From Ilyomonas sp965247435 (lineage in GTDB: Bacteria > Bacteroidota > Bacteroidia > Chitinophagales > Chitinophagaceae), in contig OZ252019.1 of the NCBI GenBank assembly GCA_965247435.1, positions 4,216,001 through 4,280,000 of the forward strand: 64,000 nt of DNA, written 5' to 3'. Within the stretch, counting starts at the first letter, position 1. Every line of letters begins with the position of its first letter. A program made the translations under genes and the position numbers. This document shows positions 35,761-42,828 of this stretch, piece by piece. The notes below the pieces were generated by a model. That model saw nothing but the letters and a program-made list of their open reading frames with translations, did not search any database and was not told the DNA's origin.

Positions 35761-36639
35761 TTATTTATTTGTACCGGTAGAGTCTGCAGCCGGCGCTTTA
35801 TTAATCAGTTCCATAAACTGGTCAAGTTTTGGCGTAATGATGATCTGGGTGCGGCGGTTCTTGATTTTTCCGGCTTCTGTGTCGTTGCCGGTTATCGGGT
35901 TGTACTCGCCACGGCCGCCTGCGGTAAGGCGCTTGGGATCAACCCCATAAACGTTTTGTAAAGCCTGCACTACCGAAGACGCTCTCAGGGCGCTCAGGTC
36001 CCAGTTGTTGCGGATGTTGGGTTTGGCAATGGGCACATTATCGGTATTGCCTTCTATCAGCACTTCAAAATCTTTATAGTCGGTAATAATTTTGGCAATT
36101 TTAGACAAGGTTTCCCCGGCTTTGTCCGAGATCTCGTAGCTGCCGGATTTGTACAGCATATTGTCGGAAAGCGAAATATATACAACGCCTTTCAATACCT
36201 GCACATCTACATCCTGCATTTCTTCCCGGCTCAGCGAACGGGTCAGGTTATTGGTCAGCAACATATTTAACGAATCGCTTTTGTTTTTGGAAGCGATGAG
36301 CTGCTTGATATACTGATTAGAAGCATTAATCTCATCTACCAGTTTGGAAACGTTGGTATTGCCCTGGCTGGTGGAGGTAAGACACTTGTCCAGCGCCGAT
36401 TGCAGCGATTGCACATGCGCACGTTCGGCCTGTAACTGGTCTTGCAAACCGGAGATTCTAACAGTAGCGGCACCAAGATTGTTTTTGTAATCTTCCACTT
36501 CTTTAAGCGCCGCATTGCTTCTGCCCTGCAATAAGTTGTAATCGGCCTGCAGCGAAGTAAATTTTTTATTGCTTACACAGCCTCCGGCCACTACAATTAC
36601 CAGCGCGCTAAGAAGCAAACGAAGGTTAGTTTTCAACAT
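35761..36639 (-). CDS. OmpA family lipoprotein
   Basis: 292 aa from ATG 36639 (a TTG start at 36669 is rejected: it lies above the -7 box only by chance and adds no domain). Signal peptide with lipobox VAGGC (Cys about 21), a long coiled coil (SLQADYNLLQGRSNAALKEVEDYKNN, LQDQLQAERAHVQSLQSAL; about residues 30-160), and a C-terminal OmpA/MotB domain (YISLSDNMLYKSGSYEIS, EGNTDNVPI, NNWDLSALRASSVVQAL, with the Asp and Arg that bind diaminopimelate). It anchors the outer membrane to peptidoglycan. An insertion sequence lies 66 bp upstream and may affect its expression. Confidence 0.95.
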   Translation of the reverse strand: MLKTNLRLLLSALVIVVAGGCVSNKKFTSLQADYNLLQGRSNAALKEVEDYKNNLGAATVRISGLQDQLQAERAHVQSLQSALDKCLTSTSQGNTNVSKLVDEINASNQYIKQLIASKNKSDSLNMLLTNNLTRSLSREEMQDVDVQVLKGVVYISLSDNMLYKSGSYEISDKAGETLSKIAKIITDYKDFEVLIEGNTDNVPIAKPNIRNNWDLSALRASSVVQALQNVYGVDPKRLTAGGRGEYNPITGNDTEAGKIKNRRTQIIITPKLDQFMELINKAPAADSTGTNK

Positions 36640-36679
36640 AGTATTATTTTTTAGTTTTAAAAAAAGCAATCAATCAGTG

Positions 36680-36687
36680 CAAAATTA
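36680..36687 (-). promoter_or_regulatory. -7 box of the OmpA-type gene (TAATTTTG)
   Basis: Exact TAnnTTTG match on the reverse strand, 40 nt before the ATG at 36639. The insertion sequence ends 18 bp upstream, so the native -33 element has been displaced. Confidence 0.55.
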
Positions 36688-36705
36688 TGACCAAGTTTCT
36701 TACTA

Positions 36706-36729
36706 GTGTTTGATCAATTTAATTTTTAA
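36706..36729. repeat. IS630 terminal inverted repeat, ompA-side end
   Basis: GTGTTTGATCAA... with 17 of 24 matches to the other end in reverse complement. The transposase stop codon (36719-36721) lies inside this repeat. Confidence 0.82.
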
Positions 36730-37393
36730 GATTAACGTTTTGATACCTGGTGGCCAGTTTATCTCTGGCAATATCTACAGTAAAGCTCCAGTGTATTTTC
36801 ATTTTATTATAATTCCTGTTTTCTGTCCATGTGCTTACCGTTTGTTTCATCTGTTCAATAGTAGCTATCCTCGTGTCTAAACATTGCCTTGAAAGGGCAG
36901 AGAACTCTATTTCCGCCATATTTAGCCATGAGCCATGTTTGGGCGTGTAAACAAAGTCTATCAAAGCATTTAATTCAGCTGCCCTTTGCAGGCAAAGATG
37001 CTCATAAAAAGAACCTTTACTGTGGGTATTTAAATTGTCCTGTACAAGCTTTACCTTGTCTGCATCCGGATAATGTTCTGTGATCACTTCATTGATAAAC
37101 TCAGCATAATCTTTTTTGCCGCGATGCTCCCTTACTTGCGCATAACGCAGGCCGCGATCTATGTCATAAGCCAACAACACTACGCACGTTCCCTCTCTTT
37201 TATACTCGTTATCAATACGCTTTGGTGTACAAGGTTTACACGGCAGCGGCATCATTACTTCACTTAGCAACTGGCAGGGCCTTTCATCCATGCAAAGCCT
37301 TACCAGGCCTTGTTGTTGCTGCTGGCTGTACAAGTTCAGCACCCCTTCCATGTTTGCCAGATATTGACCATCTACCTTACCGATGCACCACTG
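36719..37393 (-). CDS. IS630 transposase, catalytic part (orfB, -1 frame)
   Basis: The -1 frame continues the orfA product from the slip site (next residues QWCIGKVDGQ) to the stop at 36719; the first ATG in this frame is at 37351. This part is the DDE catalytic core: CMDERP (first Asp), VQDNLNTHSKGSF (second Asp) and GSWLNMAEIEFSAL (Glu), the IS630 spacing. Translated on its own from 37351 it would lack most of the DNA-binding region, so the fused form is expected to be the active transposase. Confidence 0.9.
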   Translation of the reverse strand, partial: QWCIGKVDGQYLANMEGVLNLYSQQQQQGLVRLCMDERPCQLLSEVMMPLPCKPCTPKRIDNEYKREGTCVVLLAYDIDRGLRYAQVREHRGKKDYAEFINEVITEHYPDADKVKLVQDNLNTHSKGSFYEHLCLQRAAELNALIDFVYTPKHGSWLNMAEIEFSALSRQCLDTRIATIEQMKQTVSTWTENRNYNKMKIHWSFTVDIARDKLATRYQNVNLKN

Positions 37394-37851
37394 TTTTTTA
37401 AGCCAGGGCTTAAGTTTGCTTTTTTTAAAACCTTGCGAACCGTCTCATAACTCAAGTGAACAGCAAGGCCATCCTTTACCATTTTGCCTGCCATCAGATC
37501 TAATGTCCAGCAACTGCGGCCATCAGGGCCTTCATCAGAGCAGGCAAGGGCTGTAATGTTTGCTTCCAGCTCCGGGGTAATAATGGTGGGCTGGCCACTT
37601 CTTGGCTTTTCTTCCAAAACTTCTTTTATTACGCCCTTGCACTCGACATAGCGCTTAAGCAGGTTAGTGACACTGCCCTGGCTACAGTTACAATCCAGGG
37701 CAATTTGCTTTTGATTTTTAAGGCCCTCACCAACCATCAACAGCATACGTGCACGGCGTATCGCTCTGGCTGAATGATTGCCTTTACGAATGTATTGCCT
37801 TAAAAACGTCTTGTCTTCAGCTGACAATTGTACTTTTGTCTTTTCCATCAT
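37372..37851 (-). CDS. IS630 transposase, DNA-binding part (orfA)
   Basis: 159 aa from ATG 37851 to TAG at 37372. Two helix-turn-helix units are visible: KQIALDCNCSQGSVTNLLKRYV and a winged-helix-like segment (LDLMAGKMVKDGLAVHLSYETVRKVLKKANLSPG). It binds the inverted repeats. The ribosome must shift -1 at 37393-37399 to make the full transposase (about 380 aa in all); without shifting it makes this truncated product, which might act as a repressor (inference from other IS). Confidence 0.9.
   Translation of the reverse strand: MMEKTKVQLSAEDKTFLRQYIRKGNHSARAIRRARMLLMVGEGLKNQKQIALDCNCSQGSVTNLLKRYVECKGVIKEVLEEKPRSGQPTIITPELEANITALACSDEGPDGRSCWTLDLMAGKMVKDGLAVHLSYETVRKVLKKANLSPGLKNSGASVR
37393..37399 (-). 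promoter_or_regulatory. -1 ribosomal frameshift site A-AAA-AAC
   Basis: In orfA frame the codons are TTA AAA AAC AGT. The heptamer A AAA AAC matches the X-XXY-YYZ slippery rule exactly, and after a -1 slip the next codon is CAG, opening the catalytic frame. orfA stops 7 codons further on. Confidence 0.85.
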
Positions 37852-37881
37852 TACTGATTTGAAAAGCAAAATTAATATGAT

Positions 37882-37905
37882 TTAAAAACTATGTTGATAG
37901 TGCAC
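37882..37905. repeat. IS630 terminal inverted repeat, transposase start side
   Basis: Reverse complement begins GTGCACTATCAACATAG and ends TTTTTAA; pairs with 36706-36729. Confidence 0.82.
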
Positions 37906-38138
37906 TAGGCTGCCGGACGCAAATATAATTTAACGGCTGCTTGTTTGGCGGCGCAACAAACGATAAACGCTTTGCAGGTAAATTATTCAACCCCTTATTA
38001 CTCCAACAAACCTAACCAAACGGTTTCTTCTTCTGTTAGAATATCCTTCCTATTAAACAGCAATAAGCGCGCTTGTCAAATACTTTTGTTGCAAACTATC
38101 TTTTTACATTCCGCTTCAGGCAATAGAATCATCATTCC

Positions 38139-38146
38139 TATTTTTG
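38139..38146 (+). promoter_or_regulatory. -7 promoter box (TATTTTTG), possibly leaderless
   Basis: Exact TAnnTTTG match ending 4 nt before the ATG at 38151. Confidence 0.5.
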
Positions 38147-38150
38147 CCCC

Positions 38151-38612
38151 ATGTATTCCAAAGGCGAAGCATCACAGTTGCGGCAACAATTCTGGACAGC
38201 TTTCGGGCAATATATGTCGCCCGTGCTTTCTGCGGAAGGCAGGAAAATAAACTGGATCAATTATAAAACCGGTGAGAAAGATATGTACTTCCGGATGGAT
38301 GCAGATCATAAAAAAGCATACATCGGTATCGAATTAATGCATAGAGACGCAGGCGTACAGGCTTTGTATGCGCAGCAGTTGCAACAGGTAAAAGCATTAC
38401 TGCAGGAAACACTGGAAGAAGAATGGATATGGTTCCTGAATACAAAAAATGAACACGGTAAAACCATCAGCCGCATTTATACCGAAAAGGGCAATGTCAG
38501 TATTTTTAAAAAGAGCGACTGGCCGCAACTGATTTCTTTTTTTAAACCGCGTATTATTGCATTAGATATATTCTGGTCAACCGCTAAATTCGCTTTTGAA
38601 GCGATGCGATAA
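38151..38612 (+). CDS. DUF4268 domain protein
   Basis: 153 aa, matching the DUF4268 pattern: LRQQFWTAFGQYM, INWINYKTGEKDMYFRMDAD, KAYIGIELMHRDAGVQALYAQQL, and FFKPRIIALDIFWSTAKFAF. Proteins of this domain are usually short and resemble the C-terminal part of restriction-type (PD-(D/E)XK) enzymes; this stand-alone form is common in Bacteroidota and has no known function. The start at 38151 is supported by the -7 box four bases upstream. Confidence 0.88.
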   Translation: MYSKGEASQLRQQFWTAFGQYMSPVLSAEGRKINWINYKTGEKDMYFRMDADHKKAYIGIELMHRDAGVQALYAQQLQQVKALLQETLEEEWIWFLNTKNEHGKTISRIYTEKGNVSIFKKSDWPQLISFFKPRIIALDIFWSTAKFAFEAMR

Positions 38613-38716
38613 ATTATTTCCTCATAAACAGCATACGTGCGCCATCAATAATAAACCGGCTTAAAATAGTATGGTTATTCGTTAGCTGCCATACTACCGA
38701 AACCTTATAAATAACA

Positions 38717-39496
38717 ATGAACAGACAAATTGCAATCGTTACCGGTACAAGCCGGCTAAAAGGAATTGGCAGAGCAATTTGTTTAGAACTGGCAAAAAAT
38801 GGCATTGAGATATTTTTTACTTTTTGGTCTGCCTACGATGAACAGATGCCCTGGAAAACGGCCGCCAATGAACCAGACTTAATTCAAACAGAAATAAGAG
38901 CGTTAGGCGTTAGGTGTGAAAAAACAGAACTCAACCTGACAGAAGAAAACAGTATTGACAAATTATTTAATGAAGTAGCATTAAAACTGGGCGCTCCAAC
39001 CATTCTTGTAAACAATGCAGCCTACAGTACACAAACAAGCATTGAGAGTATTACGCCCGAAGAACTGGACAACCATTATTTTGTGAATGTGAAAGCGCCT
39101 GCTTTATTAGCAGTGGAGTTTATAAGGAGGTTTCAGGGAAACAGAAACGGAAGAATTGTGAATTTGACTTCAGGACAATCGCTAAGTTTTATGAACAACG
39201 AAATTGCGTATGCAATTACAAAAGGCGCCATTGAAACTTTGACACGAACGCTATCCCAGGAAATTGCAAAAAAAGGAATAACCATAAATGCAGTTAATCC
39301 GGGGCCTACAGATACAGGCTGGCTTAATGAAAAACAAACAGCAATGTTTAAAGACCGATTTCCAATGGGGCGGCTTGGGCGGCCAGATGATGTGGCTAAA
39401 TTAATTTCTTTTCTGGTAAGCGAAAAAGCAGCATGGATAACAGGACAGGTAATTCACTCGGAAGGGGGATTTAGGAGAGAAACTTACGGCAGCTAA
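38717..39496 (+). CDS. SDR family oxidoreductase
   Basis: 259 aa short-chain dehydrogenase/reductase. Cofactor loop TGTSRLKGIGRAI (TG-x3-GxG variant), NNAAYS, catalytic Ser in LTSGQSLSF and the Tyr-x3-Lys pair in YAITKGAIETL, then NPGPTDTGW and the C-terminal HSEGGF. Many such proteins are annotated as 3-oxoacyl-ACP reductase or drug-like ketone reductase. Substrate unknown. Stands alone after the DUF4268 gene. Confidence 0.94.
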   Translation: MNRQIAIVTGTSRLKGIGRAICLELAKNGIEIFFTFWSAYDEQMPWKTAANEPDLIQTEIRALGVRCEKTELNLTEENSIDKLFNEVALKLGAPTILVNNAAYSTQTSIESITPEELDNHYFVNVKAPALLAVEFIRRFQGNRNGRIVNLTSGQSLSFMNNEIAYAITKGAIETLTRTLSQEIAKKGITINAVNPGPTDTGWLNEKQTAMFKDRFPMGRLGRPDDVAKLISFLVSEKAAWITGQVIHSEGGFRRETYGS

Positions 39497-39795
39497 CAGC
39501 AGGTTTGGCAACAGGCTGGCTGACGAAAGAACAATCAGTTACAAATCAATTTACTGCTGCCCAATTTACCGCAGTACAAAAGCCGGCTGGAGGTATTGCA
39601 GGGAAACGTGCGTACATCGTTTTTCTACTGCTTTCTCCTTTCTCCTTTCTTTTCTACCAGGGAAACAGTAATAAATAATAATTGATACCCTGACAGGCTC
39701 AGAAACCCGACAAGCTAAAAGTTAAAAATACGTTCGCATTACGATCATAAGTATGCCAATAAACCTTACTTTAGTTACGCTATTCAGTACTAAAA

Positions 39796-41424
39796 ATGAA
39801 AAAAATAACAGCCTTATTACCCCTGCTGATTTTATCAGCAATAATAAATGCCTTTGGTCAGTCCGGCGATGTAATGATGCCGGAGCTGGTAGAAAAAGAT
39901 GGTCGCCACGCCCTGCTGGTTGACGGCGTGCCTTTTCTAATCCTCGGCGGCCAGGCCCACAACTCCAGTGCGTGGCCGCACATGCTGCCCCACCTTTGGG
40001 CTGCAGTAGCGCAGATGCATGCCAATACACTGGAAGTGCCTGTTTACTGGGAGCAGGTAGAGGCGCAGCAGGGAATATTCGATTTTTCGCTGGTTGATAC
40101 GTTGCTTGCGCAGGCGCGGCAACACAACGTACGCCTTGTGCTGCTGTGGTTTGCCACGTGGAAAAACGGCAGCAACCACTATATGCCCGGCTGGATGAAG
40201 CGCGATGCGGCGAAGTACCCGAATATAACCGGGCAAACGGGCAAGCCGGTTGATTCGCCTTCCCCGCATATACAGGCTACGCTGGATGCCGATAGCAAAG
40301 CCTTTGCGGCACTGATGCAGTATTTGAAAAAGGCCGATGCGCAGCATACGGTTATTATGGTACAGGTAGAAAACGAGCCCGGCGCCTGGGGCAGCGTGCG
40401 GGATTATTCGCCGATTGCCCAACAATTATTCGCCGGCCCGGTGCCCGCTGCACTGTTAAAGCCCGGAGTGCTTGCTGCCTTACATGTTCCGGTGGTTGCC
40501 GGCGGCACCTGGAAAAGTGTGTTTGGCGACCGGGCTGATGAATACTTCCAGGCGTGGTCTGTGGCCCGGTTTATCGGGCAGGTGGCCGCTGCCGGCAAAG
40601 CAGCATACGGGCTGCCACTGTATGTGAATGCTGCGCTGCGCGACCCGCTGACAGACCCGGCTGCAACAACGTACGAAAGCGGCGGCGCCACCGATAACGT
40701 GATTCCCATCTGGAAAGTAGCTGCCCCGGCCATTGATCTGCTGGCGCCGGATATATACCTTACCGGCACCGAAAAAATACAAAAAGTGATAGACTTATAC
40801 AACCGTAAAGACAACGCGCTTTTTGTGCCGGAGGCCGGCCTGGTAAAGGACAATGCCAGGTATCTCTATCCCGTAATTGCCGGCGGCGGTATAGGCTTCT
40901 CGCCGTTTGGGATAGATGATAACGGCCAGGGCGTTGCAGACGCCGGAACAGCGGAACGCCTGGCGCCTTTTGCACAGGAATATGCCATGGCTGCACCGAT
41001 GATGCGCGAACTGGCAGACTGGAGCTTTAAGGGGAAAATAAAAGCGGTGGTAGAAGGAGAAGACTATGCAGAACAAACCATTGACTTAGGCGCTTGGCAG
41101 GCTGTCGTATCGTTTGTAAGCGGCAGGGGGGCGCCAATAAGTGCCAATAGCAACCCGGCTGATTCGTCCCTGACCGGCAAGATGATGATAGTGCAACTGG
41201 ATGATGATAAGTTCCTCCTGATCGGCACGGCCTGCCGCATTACTTTTCACCCCGCCGGCAGCAACGCTGGCAGGGCCTGGCAATACGGGAAAGTGGAAGA
41301 AGGACATTATGAGAAAGGCGTATTTCAATTACTCCGCAACCGCAATGGCGATGAGACGGATTTCGGCGGTCCGCGTTTCGGCGGAGCTCCGGCCGTATTG
41401 CAGGCTACGCTGCTGCTGCGCTGA
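39796..41424 (+). CDS. GH35-like/DUF5597 secreted glycosidase
   Basis: 542 aa with signal peptide (MKKITALLPLLILSAIINAFGQ). TIM-barrel hydrolase of the GH35/beta-galactosidase type with a C-terminal DUF5597 domain. Seen: GVPFLILGGQAHNSS, VYWEQVEAQQGIFDFS, VQVENEPGAWG with the acid/base Glu (about residue 193), and NALFVPEAGLV, which offers the nucleophile Glu. It should release galactose or a related sugar from plant or mucin glycans in the periplasm or outside the cell. No SusC/D pair is near, so it is not in a classical polysaccharide-utilisation locus; an SGNH hydrolase follows downstream. Confidence 0.88.
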   Translation: MKKITALLPLLILSAIINAFGQSGDVMMPELVEKDGRHALLVDGVPFLILGGQAHNSSAWPHMLPHLWAAVAQMHANTLEVPVYWEQVEAQQGIFDFSLVDTLLAQARQHNVRLVLLWFATWKNGSNHYMPGWMKRDAAKYPNITGQTGKPVDSPSPHIQATLDADSKAFAALMQYLKKADAQHTVIMVQVENEPGAWGSVRDYSPIAQQLFAGPVPAALLKPGVLAALHVPVVAGGTWKSVFGDRADEYFQAWSVARFIGQVAAAGKAAYGLPLYVNAALRDPLTDPAATTYESGGATDNVIPIWKVAAPAIDLLAPDIYLTGTEKIQKVIDLYNRKDNALFVPEAGLVKDNARYLYPVIAGGGIGFSPFGIDDNGQGVADAGTAERLAPFAQEYAMAAPMMRELADWSFKGKIKAVVEGEDYAEQTIDLGAWQAVVSFVSGRGAPISANSNPADSSLTGKMMIVQLDDDKFLLIGTACRITFHPAGSNAGRAWQYGKVEEGHYEKGVFQLLRNRNGDETDFGGPRFGGAPAVLQATLLLR

Positions 41425-41744
41425 ATAATTGTTTACAGCGGGTGGCGCTGCGCCACCCGCAATGCTGATAGCGGATAGCTATTCTGAAGAAAATTCCGTA
41501 GGAATTATATGTTTATAAAGCGAGGTAAATATTCTCATTATCCGACGCCTAAGGCGTCGAATCGCCATTCCTTGCTCTTTTTCTACAACCATGTGAACCC
41601 TGCTGGTTCTTTTTCAGCTTCGTTTGTTCATTTAAAAATTTTCTTTCGAACAAATGTGGTCTTCCAATTACCGGTTTGCTGCAACCACTTACCCTTTACC
41701 TTTATGCTGCCAATCAATAATCTTCACCACCATCCGCTTCCGCT
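41425..41744. other. Intergenic, 320 bp, mostly dispersed repeat
   Basis: A short GC-rich hairpin (GGTGGCGC..GCGCCACC) at about 41440-41458, then the repeat at 41481-41660. The open frame here (41509-41748) is repeat-derived. Confidence 0.5.
41481..41660. repeat. Dispersed 'AATTCCGTAGGAATT' repeat, copy 1
   Basis: Contains AAATTCCGTAGGAATTATA, then ATATTCTCATTATCCGA and a GACGCC-TAA-GGCGTC hairpin, and a T-rich tail with TGCTGGTTCTTTTTCAGC. The same order of blocks recurs at 50943-51061 and 57397-57546. Confidence 0.7.
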
Positions 41745-42566
41745 ATGAATAAAATATCAGCCGCTATTGCCCTGTTGCTAACGCTTTCTTTTGCACCCAA
41801 ACAAAAAACATGGGTTGCCATCGGCGATTCCATCACGTACCTGAACGATCATCTGGACGAAACAGGCAACCGCGTTACCGAAGGCTATATGACCCGCGTA
41901 ACCCGGCAACTGCCCCGCCTGCATTATATCAACCAGGGCCATAACGGCTGGACGTCGGGTGGCATTGCAGACAGTATAGAACGTTTAGGGTTAACCAAAG
42001 CCGACATCTACTCCCTTTTCCTCGGCACCAACGACTGGTGGGCCGGCAGGCCATTAGGTACGTTCGCCGATTATCTCCATAATACCGGCAACAACACCGT
42101 ATATGGCTCGTTTCGCATTATTATCAACAAGCTGCACAGCCTTAATAAAAACGCGAAACTGGTACTCATCACCCCAATGCAGCGGACCGACTTTGTGTAT
42201 TTAACGGATATGAAAAACAACGCATGGGGCTCCTATAAAGAAAAGAACGGGCAGCGGCTTGCGCAGTTTGCCGCAGCTATAGATTCCATAGGCAGCTATG
42301 AAAAAGCAGCGGTAACAGACCTGTACAACAACAGCGGCATGGAGGTGCAAAACCTGGTGAAGTTTAAGCGCCTGAAAGACCCGCAAAGCGGCGCTTACAA
42401 AAACTATCCTTACCCGGCATACACCGGTGTACCATTTAACCCTGCAACGGATGATTACCCCTACCCTCCCGAAGCTGTAGGTATGACGTACGACGGGCTG
42501 CATCCATCCGATAAAGGCTACGAAATAATTGCCGGTATGCTGATTAGTGTAATGAAAAAATTTTAG
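41745..42566 (+). CDS. SGNH/GDSL-type hydrolase
   Basis: 273 aa with signal peptide (MNKISAAIALLLTLSFA). Block I WVAIGDSITYLND (catalytic Ser), block II GHNGWTSGGIADSI (Gly), block III LFLGTNDWW (Asn) and block V YDGLHPSDKGYEII (Asp, His). Such enzymes are esterases or acetyl esterases acting on polysaccharides or lipids. Its position after the GH35-like enzyme suggests a role in removing acetyl groups from the same glycan (inference). Confidence 0.94.
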   Translation: MNKISAAIALLLTLSFAPKQKTWVAIGDSITYLNDHLDETGNRVTEGYMTRVTRQLPRLHYINQGHNGWTSGGIADSIERLGLTKADIYSLFLGTNDWWAGRPLGTFADYLHNTGNNTVYGSFRIIINKLHSLNKNAKLVLITPMQRTDFVYLTDMKNNAWGSYKEKNGQRLAQFAAAIDSIGSYEKAAVTDLYNNSGMEVQNLVKFKRLKDPQSGAYKNYPYPAYTGVPFNPATDDYPYPPEAVGMTYDGLHPSDKGYEIIAGMLISVMKKF

Positions 42567-42816
42567 CCGCCGCATTGCCATAACAACTTTCGGTGTGTAA
42601 GAGCCGGCTGGCCTTCAGCTATAATCTCCGGTGTTTGGAACAGGCGTTGTCATAAATTTTTAAAAGCGACGAATATAAGGCAGGATTGAAATATAAAGGG
42701 TTTGCCAGCGGATAGTAAAAGACATAGCTGCCCTGTGAAATATTATACATTATAGTCGTTGCTTTGCCAGCACGGCTGTTGTAATGGCTCGCAAGGTTGC
42801 TTATATCCTAAAATCT

Positions 42817-42824
42817 TATATTTA
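42817..42824 (+). promoter_or_regulatory. Possible -7 box of the caspase gene (TATATTTA)
   Basis: TAnnTTTA, 7 of 8 match to consensus, ending 4 nt before ATG 42829. It supports that start over ATG 42784, which would lie upstream of it. Confidence 0.4.
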
Positions 42825-42828
42825 TAAT

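Larger units (their letters stand above)
36706..37905 (-). mobile_element. IS630-family insertion sequence, 1200 bp, apparently complete
   Basis: Terminal inverted repeats 36706-36729 and 37882-37905 match in 17 of 24 positions (both begin GTG and end TTTTTAA). They are flanked by TA dinucleotides at 36704-36705 and 37906-37907, the target duplication typical of IS630/Tc1. The transposase is in two overlapping frames joined by a -1 frameshift signal. All three catalytic acidic residues are present, so the element may be active. Confidence 0.9.

Noticed and set aside
37945..38250. 101-codon ORF overlapping the DUF4268 gene
   Set aside because: Different frame from a recognised domain; the DUF4268 frame fits a family.
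38614..38805. 63-codon reverse ORF
   Set aside because: Overlaps the SDR start in antisense; shadow of coding sequence.
41509..41748. 79-codon ORF
   Set aside because: Entirely inside the dispersed repeat and the start of the SGNH gene; no protein character.
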